Below are positions 1 to 5,819 of a stretch of DNA of 5,819 nt, in pieces. The stretch's first letter is position 1, and each line of letters opens with the position of its first letter. The notes below the pieces were generated by a model. The model did not search any database, was not told where the DNA came from, and was given only the letters and a program-made list of their open reading frames with translations. The DNA is from an uncultured Bacilli bacterium (lineage in GTDB: Bacteria > Bacillota_I > Bacilli_A > ML615J-28 > CAG-698): NCBI GenBank assembly GCA_947624315.1, contig CANQJU010000078.1:1-5819 (forward strand). The letters are read 5' to 3'. The translations under genes and the position numbers were made by a program.

Positions 1-99
1 GTTGTTTTCGTCCACCAGCACCGCTTTGATGCGCGTGGAGCCGAACTCGATCCCGAGCGCGGTCCTGCCCGTTTCGATCGCCTTCGCTGTCTTGTCCAT
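1..99 (-). CDS. FGGY-family carbohydrate kinase, N-terminal fragment (runs off the window)
   Basis: Thirty-three codons open from the ATG at 99-97 to the window edge. Residues 15-30 read LGIEFGSTRIKAVLVD, the N-terminal phosphate-binding strand-loop-strand of FGGY sugar kinases (xylulokinase-like group), which phosphorylate sugars in the cytoplasm using ATP. The subfamily is recognised from memory of this GIEFGSTRIKAV signature; the sugar cannot be predicted from 33 residues. A G-rich ribosome binding site (AGGGGGG, minus strand) sits 4 bases before the ATG. Composition is about 60% GC, with GC-ending codons, quite unlike the AT-rich genes to its right. The fragment probably comes from another genome, joined here by misassembly or recombination. 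Family confidence is good; belonging to this chromosome is doubtful. Confidence 0.75.
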   Translation of the reverse strand, partial: MDKTAKAIETGRTALGIEFGSTRIKAVLVDENN

Positions 100-113
100 A
101 ATACCCCCCTTTG

Positions 114-587
114 CTACTTTCGTACGGGAGTATTATAGAATAAATTTCTAACCGAAATTTCTGTACCAACCGGATGAGAAATTGTAGCCATGCTAACAAT
201 TTTTCCATCTTTAGCAGTTAGCATTATTCCTTTGGAATCTTTAGTACATGTTTTCATTTTAAATAATGATACAGCAACAATCGAAGCTAATGCTTCACCT
301 CGAAATCCCAATGTATGAATGTTAAATAAATCCTCTTCTTTGCTTATTTTACTTGTAGCATGAGGTAAAATAGACATTTGTGCATCAGCCTCATCCATAC
401 CTTTTCCATTATCACTAACAACAATTTCTTTTAATCCCCCATCAGTTAAAGAAATAGAAATATTTGTAGCTAAAGCATCTATTGAATTTTCAACCAACTC
501 TTTAACAACAGATGAAACTTTTTCAATAACCTCACCGGCTGCAATCAAATTGGTAATATGTTGATCTAACTTTTTAATTGTTCCCAT
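114..587 (-). CDS. mutL: DNA mismatch repair protein MutL, N-terminal 157 residues only
   Basis: MutL is the GHKL ATPase that links mismatch-bound MutS to strand incision. The N-terminal ATPase motifs are present in order: IAAGEV (15-20), VKELVEN with the presumed catalytic Glu30 and Mg-binding Asn34, DNGKGM (59-64, Asp59 contacting adenine), HATSKI (76-81), GFRGEAL (94-100) and NTPVRK (152-157). A TAG follows at once, where the family continues with KFL. Bacterial MutL is normally about 600 or more residues, so the rest of the ATPase domain and the whole C-terminal dimerisation/endonuclease domain are missing. The break coincides with the jump to GC-rich sequence, so it is probably a junction rather than a natural short protein. 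The start ATG lies 9 bp after the mutS stop, with AGAGGT as ribosome binding site. Residues Val24 and Leu39 replace a usual Pro and Gly. Confidence 0.93.
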   Translation of the reverse strand: MGTIKKLDQHITNLIAAGEVIEKVSSVVKELVENSIDALATNISISLTDGGLKEIVVSDNGKGMDEADAQMSILPHATSKISKEEDLFNIHTLGFRGEALASIVAVSLFKMKTCTKDSKGIMLTAKDGKIVSMATISHPVGTEISVRNLFYNTPVRK

Positions 588-592
588 AAATT

Positions 593-598
593 ACCTCT
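593..598 (-). promoter_or_regulatory. ribosome binding site of mutL overlapping the mutS stop
   Basis: AGAGGT on the minus strand lies 5 bases before the mutL ATG and shares bases with the TAG that ends mutS. This supports the mutL start and translation of both genes from one message. Confidence 0.6.
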
Positions 599-3158
599 AT
601 TTCAAGATTTTTTTAAGTTCATCAAGAAAATTCATTGCTTCAATTGGACTCATATTATAGATTGAAGCATTTTTGATTTTATCAATAACAATAGTTTCTT
701 GTTCAGTCTTAGAATCATATAACATTGGAGGTTGATAATTATCTAATGATAAAGTTTTTCCATCATATGCTTGAGCATTTTGCAATTTGCATAAAATGTC
801 TTCAGCTCTTAAGACAACATCTAATGGTATTTTAGCAAGTTTAGCAACATTAATACCATAGCTTTTATCCACTGCTCCAGGTTTAACTTTATGCATAAAA
901 ACTATTTCCCCATTAACATCTTCCGCACTTACATGAACATTTTTAAGATTAGTTAATTCATTTTCTAAAAATGTTAATTCATGATAGTGTGTTGAAAATA
1001 AAGTCTTACAACCAATTTTTTGATGTACATATTCTAAAATGGCTTGGGCTAAAGCCATACCATCATATGTGGCTGTTCCTCTACCTATTTCATCAAACAA
1101 AATCAAAGAATTGTTAGTTGCATATTTTAAAGCATTATTTACTTCGTTCATTTCGACCATAAATGTTGATTGTCCCCCAACAATATCATCAGCAGCTCCA
1201 ATTCTAGTATAAATAGCATCTAAAATTGGTAAATTAACTTGGGTTGCGGGAACAAAACATCCAATTTGAGCCATAATATTTATTAAGGCAACTTGGCGCA
1301 TATATGTTGATTTACCACTCATATTTGGACCAGTAATCAATAATATGGAAACATCCTTATTCATATTGACATCATTAGGAATATAATTATCCGTATACTT
1401 TTCAATAACAGGATGTCGACCATTTTTAATTTCTAAAATATGTTCTTCATTAAGAAGGGGACGAACATAATTATTTTCCTTTGTTATCTTGGTAAAGCTT
1501 TGCATCATATCAAGCTCTGATAATGTTTTCGAAAGATTTTGTAAAACATATGAATATTCTTTACATTCATTGCGAATATCACAGAAAATATTGTATTCAA
1601 GTTCTAACATTTTTTCTTCAGCTCTTAAAATCAAAGCTTCTTTTTCTTTTAGTTCTTGAGTAATAAATCTTTCACCATTAGTTAATGTTTGTTTACGAAT
1701 ATATCCAAATTCATCTTTAACTAAATCACAATTTCCTTTAGAAACTTCAATATAATAACCAAATACTTTGTTAAAGCCTACTTTTAAGTTTTTAATTCCT
1801 GTTCTTTCTCTTTCTCTAAGCTCTAGTGATGCCAAATATTCTTTGCTATCAGCATTGATATTTTTTAATTCATCTAAATCACTATTAAATCCCTTTTTAA
1901 TAACTCCACCATCTTTAGGTGAAAATGGAGCATCTAAAGAAATACTTTTATCAAGCAATTTGTATAAAGTCTCATATTTATCATAATCAGAAGACAAATC
2001 AAAATAATCATTGATTTTCATTTTCATTGTAATTTTCTTAATATTAGGAATTACCGATAAAGATTTTTTTAATTGCAATAAATCTCGAGGATTGCAACTT
2101 TCATATGAAATCTTTCCAACAATTCTTTCTAAATCATATACATTTTCTAAAGCTTTTTTTAATTCTTCGGTTTCAATAAAATATTTTTTCATTGAATCAA
2201 TAATATCAAAACGTTTTTCGATTTTTTCTTTATTAATTAAAGGAAAGATTAAGTTTTTACGCAAAAATCGACTTCCCATGGCAGTTGCACATTTATCTAA
2301 TACACTAACAAGAGTATTTTTCTTATTTTGAAATCTTAGTGTTTCTAATAACTCTAAATTTCTGCGCGATGCTAAATCAATTTTCAAAAAACCATTAATA
2401 TCATACTTAACAACTTTTTGCATATGCACTAAAGTTTTCTTTTGGGTACGGATGATATAATTTAATAAACGTGAGAAGTTTTTTTCTTCCATTTTATCAA
2501 GTCCATCACTTAATGCACTCAAATATTGAACTTGACTATAATTATTTTCGATAGAAATGGTTATTGGCATTACTTGGAGCAAAGGATTAAAAATTTTGAC
2601 GTTAAATTCTTCACCGACTACTATTTCTCGAGTCTTAAGTTTGACAATTTCTGCAAACAATATATCATCATTTAGTGGTATATCAGTCAAATAACTTTCA
2701 CCAGTTAATAAATCGCAATATGATAAAATATATCGATTTTTATCAACAGATAATGAAACTAAGAAATTGTTCTCTTTTTCATCAAGAGTATTTCCTTCTG
2801 TAACCGTTCCAGGAGTAACAATTTTAATAACATCTCTTGTTACTAATCCTTTAGCTAATTTAGGATCTTCTACTTGTTCAACTATCGCAACTTTATATCC
2901 TTTTTCACTTAATTTGTCTAAATATGTATTAACAGCATGGTATGGAACTCCACACATAGGAACTCTTTCTTTAACACCTGCATCTTTTCCAGTTAATACA
3001 ATCTCTAATTCCTTACTTCCAACAATAGCATCATTAAAGAACATTTCATAAAAATCACCAACACGATAAAAAATTAAAGTATCAGGGTATTGTTCTTTAA
3101 TATCTAAATATTGTCTTATCATAGGAGTAAATTGATTTTTATCGATATTTTCATACAT
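597..3158 (-). CDS. mutS: DNA mismatch repair protein MutS
   Basis: At 853 residues this is full length (Bacillus and Escherichia MutS are near 855). It recognises mispaired bases and small loops in DNA, then recruits MutL in an ATP-dependent way. The mismatch-reading GDFYEMF motif has Phe36 and Glu38 at the same positions as the E. coli protein. The connector, lever and clamp domains occupy roughly 130-570, including the conserved VGFNKVFGYYIEV at 460-472. The ATPase domain shows Walker A GPNMSGKST (610-618), GGQSTFMVEM (661-670), Walker B LILFDEIGRG (685-694) and STHYHELT (722-729). The C-terminus ends in the usual SPIEAMNFLDELKKIL helix, and a QPPMLY segment (809-814) sits where Bacillus MutS has its clamp-binding QLSFF. 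There is no tryptophan: Ser285 and Asn302 replace two Trp found in Bacillus MutS. The ATG follows AAGGTG by 7 bases. It begins a new transcription unit with mutL. Confidence 0.98.
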   Translation of the reverse strand: MYENIDKNQFTPMIRQYLDIKEQYPDTLIFYRVGDFYEMFFNDAIVGSKELEIVLTGKDAGVKERVPMCGVPYHAVNTYLDKLSEKGYKVAIVEQVEDPKLAKGLVTRDVIKIVTPGTVTEGNTLDEKENNFLVSLSVDKNRYILSYCDLLTGESYLTDIPLNDDILFAEIVKLKTREIVVGEEFNVKIFNPLLQVMPITISIENNYSQVQYLSALSDGLDKMEEKNFSRLLNYIIRTQKKTLVHMQKVVKYDINGFLKIDLASRRNLELLETLRFQNKKNTLVSVLDKCATAMGSRFLRKNLIFPLINKEKIEKRFDIIDSMKKYFIETEELKKALENVYDLERIVGKISYESCNPRDLLQLKKSLSVIPNIKKITMKMKINDYFDLSSDYDKYETLYKLLDKSISLDAPFSPKDGGVIKKGFNSDLDELKNINADSKEYLASLELRERERTGIKNLKVGFNKVFGYYIEVSKGNCDLVKDEFGYIRKQTLTNGERFITQELKEKEALILRAEEKMLELEYNIFCDIRNECKEYSYVLQNLSKTLSELDMMQSFTKITKENNYVRPLLNEEHILEIKNGRHPVIEKYTDNYIPNDVNMNKDVSILLITGPNMSGKSTYMRQVALINIMAQIGCFVPATQVNLPILDAIYTRIGAADDIVGGQSTFMVEMNEVNNALKYATNNSLILFDEIGRGTATYDGMALAQAILEYVHQKIGCKTLFSTHYHELTFLENELTNLKNVHVSAEDVNGEIVFMHKVKPGAVDKSYGINVAKLAKIPLDVVLRAEDILCKLQNAQAYDGKTLSLDNYQPPMLYDSKTEQETIVIDKIKNASIYNMSPIEAMNFLDELKKILK

Positions 3159-3165
3159 ATTTATT

Positions 3166-3171
3166 CACCTT
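3166..3171 (-). promoter_or_regulatory. ribosome binding site of mutS
   Basis: AAGGTG on the minus strand lies 7 bases upstream of the mutS ATG. If the predicted promoter is right, transcription would begin at or next to this site, giving an unusually short leader. Confidence 0.6.
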
Positions 3172-3177
3172 ATTACA

Positions 3178-3186
3178 ATTATAGCA
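3178..3186 (-). promoter_or_regulatory. predicted mutS-mutL promoter, extended -10 (TGC TATAAT)
   Basis: The minus strand reads TGCTATAAT, a perfect TATAAT preceded by the TG of an extended -10. The 17-bp-spaced -35 position (TAGTCT, 3201-3206) is a poor match to TTGACA and falls in the terminator T run and stem, so the extended -10 would have to carry recognition. By spacing, the start of transcription would be near 3171, about 13 bases before the mutS ATG. This is sequence inference only. Confidence 0.65.
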
Positions 3187-3195
3187 CATTTTTTT

Positions 3196-3239
3196 AAAAA
3201 AGACTATTTAAATATCAATAATTTGATATAAAAATAGTC
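3196..3239 (-). terminator. Rho-independent terminator after the cysteine hydrolase gene
   Basis: The inverted repeat has an 8-bp lower stem (3202-3209 with 3232-3239), a 2x2 mismatch, a 7-bp upper stem (3212-3218 with 3223-3229) and a 4-base loop. On the minus strand it is followed by six T (3201-3196) and preceded by an A-rich run, as expected for intrinsic termination. The stem begins 24 bases after the hydrolase stop codon. Only three of the 15 pairs are G-C, so it may be leaky. Confidence 0.75.
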
Positions 3240-3263
3240 CTTTATTTTAGTTTTCAAGATAAG

Positions 3264-3788
3264 TTATTTAACGTAAACTTGTAAACCTTTTAACACATCT
3301 AAAGTTTCTTGATTGAGTTTTTCATCAAATGATGCTGTACAATTACTATCAACAATTATTTTTGATTCTTTAGAAAATGTTCGTGCAATTATTGCATTAC
3401 TAATAACACATATATTGCTAACAAGGCCAACAATTTCAATTTCTTCATAAAAATTATCTTTTAAATACAACCCAAGTTCCATTGATCCAAACACTTCTTT
3501 TTCTATGACCTTATCAGTTGGTAGTATTTTTTTAGAAGTAATTCCATATAACTCATGTCCTTTACTTCCCTTTAGACAATGTTTAATTGGTAAATTTTTT
3601 CCCTCTTGAGTAGATAAATAATAATCATAATGAGTATCAAGAGTAAAGATTACATCATCATGATTATTATGATAGTGTTCAATTTTTTGTGCAATTAATT
3701 GATCTATTTCTTTAGCTTTAGGAAAGCCTAAACTTCCATCAACAAAATCATTTTGATAATCAACAACAATTAATAATTTCATTTTCAT
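3264..3788 (-). CDS. isochorismatase/nicotinamidase-family cysteine hydrolase
   Basis: This 174-residue protein is a cytoplasmic cysteine hydrolase of the fold shared by nicotinamidase and isochorismatase. The expected catalytic triad is visible: Asp10 in VVDYQNDF, Lys97 in VIEKEVFGS and Cys127 in VSNICVISNA. The metal-site segment LDTHYDYY (Asp51, His53) is followed by EGKNLPIKHC (62-71, His70), which resembles a common Firmicute group often labelled nicotinamidase-like. The substrate is therefore a C-N amide or a vinyl ether; nicotinamide is possible but unproven. The ATG at 3788 overlaps the TGA of the transporter gene as ATGA, implying coupled translation. A second ATG two codons in (3782-3780) would put the Asp at position 8, as in classical PncA, and has better spacing from the weak GAAAG, so it is a real alternative start (172 residues). 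It is the last gene of its unit, before the terminator. Confidence 0.9.
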   Translation of the reverse strand: MKMKLLIVVDYQNDFVDGSLGFPKAKEIDQLIAQKIEHYHNNHDDVIFTLDTHYDYYLSTQEGKNLPIKHCLKGSKGHELYGITSKKILPTDKVIEKEVFGSMELGLYLKDNFYEEIEIVGLVSNICVISNAIIARTFSKESKIIVDSNCTASFDEKLNQETLDVLKGLQVYVK

Positions 3789-4396
3789 TCACTTTCTAAT
3801 TCTTTTTCTTCATTACCAAAACCATATTTATCAATTGCAATATTAGCAAGTCTTAAGACAACTGGTGATAATATTGAATTAACCAAAAATTCAATAATAA
3901 AATTAAAACCAATAAAGCCTAAGAATAAATATGATACAATGCTACTTCCTTCTGGAGCAAGGGATGCAAGCAAATCATAATAAAACAAATATGCGGCAAC
4001 GGCAAATAATCCCGTATTAACTAAAGGAACAATAATTGATGACAAAATTACCGCAACAGTTTTATTTTTTTGTCCTAAGAATTTAAATATTAAACCTGAT
4101 GCTAGACCAGCCAATCCCATTTTAAAAACACAAACTAAAAGGGTCAAAATAATACTTACTGGCCAAAACAAAGCGATTGTTGAAGGAGCAACAAAAACTA
4201 CCAAACCGGCAGCTGCACCTAAAACAAATCCTGCTAATGGTCCATAGATTATTGCCCCAACAACAATAGGAATTAAAGCAAGGGTAATGCTTACAGGTCC
4301 AAAATGGACATAATTACTCAACAATTGTAAAACAATTGTCAATACTGCTAAAATAGTAATAGCAATTAATTTTCTTGTTTTTAAACTTCTTTTCAT
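3785..4396 (-). CDS. ECF transporter S component (substrate-binding membrane subunit)
   Basis: This 203-residue integral membrane protein has a basic N-terminus (MKRSLKTRK) and about six hydrophobic segments, near 10-28, 34-50, 52-70, 79-106, 113-138 and 154-184, plus an acidic tail. The stretch FGPVSITLALIPIVVGAIIYGPLAG (32-56), then LAGLASGLIFKFL and VPLVNTGLF, is characteristic of energy-coupling-factor S components (the ECF_trnsprt family), which bind a vitamin or other micronutrient and dock onto the shared EcfA/EcfA'/EcfT module. That module is not in this window. The substrate is unknown; folate, pantothenate and riboflavin types cannot be told apart here. I chose the ATG at 4396 because AAAGGAGG lies 6 bases upstream; an in-frame TTG at 4426 has no such site and would put the ribosome binding site inside the gene. 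The only tryptophan in the window's complete genes is here (Trp78, TGG). Confidence 0.88.
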   Translation of the reverse strand: MKRSLKTRKLIAITILAVLTIVLQLLSNYVHFGPVSITLALIPIVVGAIIYGPLAGFVLGAAAGLVVFVAPSTIALFWPVSIILTLLVCVFKMGLAGLASGLIFKFLGQKNKTVAVILSSIIVPLVNTGLFAVAAYLFYYDLLASLAPEGSSIVSYLFLGFIGFNFIIEFLVNSILSPVVLRLANIAIDKYGFGNEEKELESE

Positions 4397-4402
4397 AATT
4401 TT

Positions 4403-4410
4403 CCTCCTTT
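4403..4410 (-). promoter_or_regulatory. strong ribosome binding site deciding the ECF S-component start
   Basis: AAAGGAGG on the minus strand, 6 bases before the ATG at 4396, is the best Shine-Dalgarno match in the window. It rules out the longer reading from the TTG at 4426. The 56-bp gap between obgE and this gene holds no clear terminator or promoter, so read-through from obgE is likely. Confidence 0.8.
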
Positions 4411-4452
4411 TTAGGCTATCTTTCAAGTCCCATAAGTTTATTTTAAAAACAA

Positions 4453-5730
4453 TTAATCAAAAAATTCAAATTCGTAATCTAAAATACGAACAGTATCTCC
4501 GTGCTTAACCCCTAATTTTCTCAATTCAGCATCGACTCCTAAATTTCTTAATCTACGAGCAAATAATTTAGCATTTTCGTCTCGTGAAAAATCAGTAACA
4601 TCAAAGAATTTTTTAATCATTGGTCCACGTACATTATATACACCATCATCATCTAAGACAATTTCAAATGGTTTTTCTTCTTTTTGATAAATATATTCAA
4701 CAACTTCATCCTTTTGTTCTTCAACGAATTGATCTAATTTAACAGTTTCTAGTGTGTCTGCTATTTTATATAACAATTCATCTAAGTTATCTTTAGTATA
4801 TGCACTAATCGGTATAACTTCTACATCAGGCAATTTTTTACGGAATTCTTCTAAATTTTCTTTAGCATTTAACATATCCATTTTATTGGCAACAACTATT
4901 TGAGGGCGCAATAATAATTTTTCATTATATAAACGAAGTTCTTCATTAATCTTTAAATAATCATCATATGGATCTCGACCTTCAAAACTAGACATATCAA
5001 TAACATGAACAATTACTCTTGTTCTTTCAATATGTTTTAAAAATTGAAAGCCTAAACCTGCACCACTACTAGCTCCTTCGATTAATCCCGGTAAATCAGC
5101 CATAACAAAACTTCTTCCATCTTTAACTTTAACGACACCTAAATTAGGGGCTAATGTTGTAAAATGGTAATCAGCTATTTTAGGTTTTGCGGCAGAAACA
5201 ACAGATATTAATGTTGATTTACCAACGCTTGGAAAACCAACTAATCCGACATCAGCTAAAACCTTTAATTCCACTCGAATCTCTTTTTCTTCTCCCGGTA
5301 AACCTTTTTCACATATTTCCGGAGCAGGAATTCTTGGCGTAGCAAATGCTGCATTTCCACGACCACCAGCTCCCCCTTTAGCAATTATAACTTCTTGCTT
5401 ATGGCGAGTTATATCAGCAATAGTAATTCCTTTATTTTTATCATAAACAACTGTTCCAATAGGAACTTTAACATATACATCTTCAGCATCTTTGCCATAA
5501 CAATCTTTAGCCATACCATTTTGACCATTTTGAGCTTTGATTATTCTGTTATAGCGCAAATCAAGAAGAGTTGTTAGCCCTTCTTCCCCAACAAATATTA
5601 TATCTCCACCTCTTCCACCATTTCCACCTGATGGTCCACCTTTAGGTACAAACTTTTCACGACGAAAAGCTACAACACCATTTCCACCATTTCCAGCTTT
5701 AACAGTCAAACTTACATCATCAACAAACAT
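4453..5730 (-). CDS. obgE: GTPase Obg/CgtA (ObgE)
   Basis: This 425-residue protein is an essential-type GTPase that binds the 50S ribosomal subunit and acts in ribosome maturation and stress signalling. The glycine-rich Obg domain covers about 1-157 (GNGGNG, GGPSGGNGGRGGD, GGAGGRGNAAF). The G domain follows: G1 GFPSVGKST (165-173), switch I YHFTTLAPNLG (188-198), G3 DLPG (212-215), G4 NKMD (282-285) and G5 SAY (309-311). The C-terminal OCT domain is at about 356-425 (DGVYNVRGPMIKKFF, then VKHGDTVRI). Length is close to the 428 residues of Bacillus Obg. The ATG at 5730 is preferred because AGGTG lies 6 bases upstream; an in-frame GTG at 5739 falls inside that ribosome binding site and would add three residues. 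The common upstream partners rplU and rpmA are not seen, and an apparent promoter directly precedes the gene. Confidence 0.98.
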   Translation of the reverse strand: MFVDDVSLTVKAGNGGNGVVAFRREKFVPKGGPSGGNGGRGGDIIFVGEEGLTTLLDLRYNRIIKAQNGQNGMAKDCYGKDAEDVYVKVPIGTVVYDKNKGITIADITRHKQEVIIAKGGAGGRGNAAFATPRIPAPEICEKGLPGEEKEIRVELKVLADVGLVGFPSVGKSTLISVVSAAKPKIADYHFTTLAPNLGVVKVKDGRSFVMADLPGLIEGASSGAGLGFQFLKHIERTRVIVHVIDMSSFEGRDPYDDYLKINEELRLYNEKLLLRPQIVVANKMDMLNAKENLEEFRKKLPDVEVIPISAYTKDNLDELLYKIADTLETVKLDQFVEEQKDEVVEYIYQKEEKPFEIVLDDDGVYNVRGPMIKKFFDVTDFSRDENAKLFARRLRNLGVDAELRKLGVKHGDTVRILDYEFEFFD

Positions 5731-5736
5731 TATGTT

Positions 5737-5741
5737 CACCT
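5737..5741 (-). promoter_or_regulatory. ribosome binding site deciding the obgE start
   Basis: AGGTG on the minus strand is 6 bases upstream of the ATG at 5730. The GTG that could extend the frame to 5739 is part of this same site, which argues for the shorter start. Confidence 0.7.
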
Positions 5742-5746
5742 ACTTT

Positions 5747-5786
5747 TTCATTTCATTTATACTTCCAAATGTCTATTCATTTCATT
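5747..5786. repeat. 11-bp direct repeat in the obgE leader
   Basis: TTCATTTCATT occurs at 5747-5757 and again at 5776-5786 on the plus strand (AATGAAATGAA in the message), offset by 29 bp. Both lie between the predicted promoter and the obgE ribosome binding site. The function is unknown and chance is plausible in such AT-rich sequence. Confidence 0.4.
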
Positions 5787-5792
5787 AGCTAT

Positions 5793-5801
5793 ATTATATC
5801 A
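5793..5801 (-). promoter_or_regulatory. predicted obgE promoter, extended -10 (TGA TATAAT)
   Basis: The minus strand reads TGATATAAT, a consensus -10 with an extended TG. At 17-bp spacing the -35 would fall at 5816-5821, cut by the window edge, so it cannot be judged. Transcription would begin near 5786, giving a leader of about 55 bases. It is the same promoter type as the one predicted for mutS. The region is very AT-rich, so a chance match is possible. Confidence 0.5.
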
Positions 5802-5819
5802 AATTTTATCATTTTATAG

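Noticed and set aside
1..600. A defence island or mobile element boundary at the mutL break
   Set aside because: There are no inverted repeats, target duplication, integrase or transposase. The only content left of the break is a metabolic kinase start, which fits a chimeric join better.
1768..3051. Three plus-strand open frames of 72-106 codons (1768-1986, 2011-2331, 2767-3051)
   Set aside because: They lie wholly inside mutS in antisense, have low-complexity Phe/Leu/Ser-rich translations typical of the complement of AT-rich genes, and resemble no family I know.
4397..4426. Ten-residue N-terminal extension of the ECF S component from a TTG
   Set aside because: The extension encodes the ribosome binding site itself (LKRRKI over AAAAGGAGG). 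The downstream ATG has ideal spacing.
4397..4452. Possible small riboswitch (preQ1-like tail CTAAAAAGG next to the ribosome binding site) before the ECF S component
   Set aside because: The gap is only 56 bases. I could not pair a P1 stem or find the conserved loop bases of any known class, and the A-rich tail is what any strong Shine-Dalgarno context would give.
5395..5577. Plus-strand open frame of 60 codons inside obgE
   Set aside because: It is antisense to the conserved Obg domain, rich in Ile/Asn/Ser, and has no recognisable motif; it is a shadow frame.

Overview
The window is a low-GC stretch in which every gene lies on the minus strand. It probably comes from a Bacilli-like Firmicute on the Mollicutes/Erysipelotrichia/RF39 side of the group. 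The grounds are the AT-rich coding sequence, an Obg GTPase with the Gram-positive type of C-terminal domain, an ECF vitamin-transporter S component, and MutS that closely follows the Bacillus pattern. The species cannot be fixed from this sequence. True Mycoplasma is unlikely because mutS and mutL are present and TGA appears to act as a stop.

Transcription runs from right to left. At the right end (5731-5819) is a promoter and leader. Next come obgE (4453-5730), an ECF transporter S component (3785-4396) and, overlapping it by ATGA, a cysteine hydrolase of the isochorismatase/nicotinamidase family (3264-3788). This unit appears to end at an AT-rich hairpin followed by a T run (3196-3239). A second unit starts immediately after it, from an extended -10 promoter (3178-3186), and carries mutS (597-3158) and mutL (114-587), 9 bp apart. 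These are the mismatch-recognition ATPase and its partner.

mutL stops abruptly after residue 157, just past its NTPVRK motif. At that point composition jumps from AT-rich to about 60% GC (60 of the first 100 bases by hand count). The leftmost 99 bases are the first 33 codons of an unrelated FGGY-family sugar kinase with its own ribosome binding site. The simplest reading is a chimeric assembly or a recombination junction at about 100-116, so the mutL truncation should not be taken as biology without read support.

I see no RNA genes, CRISPR arrays, insertion sequences or gene-free stretches longer than about 105 bp. Apart from the junction this is ordinary housekeeping sequence. I found no convincing undescribed system. 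The most useful leads are the coupled transporter/hydrolase pair, the near absence of tryptophan, and unusual substitutions in MutL and MutS.
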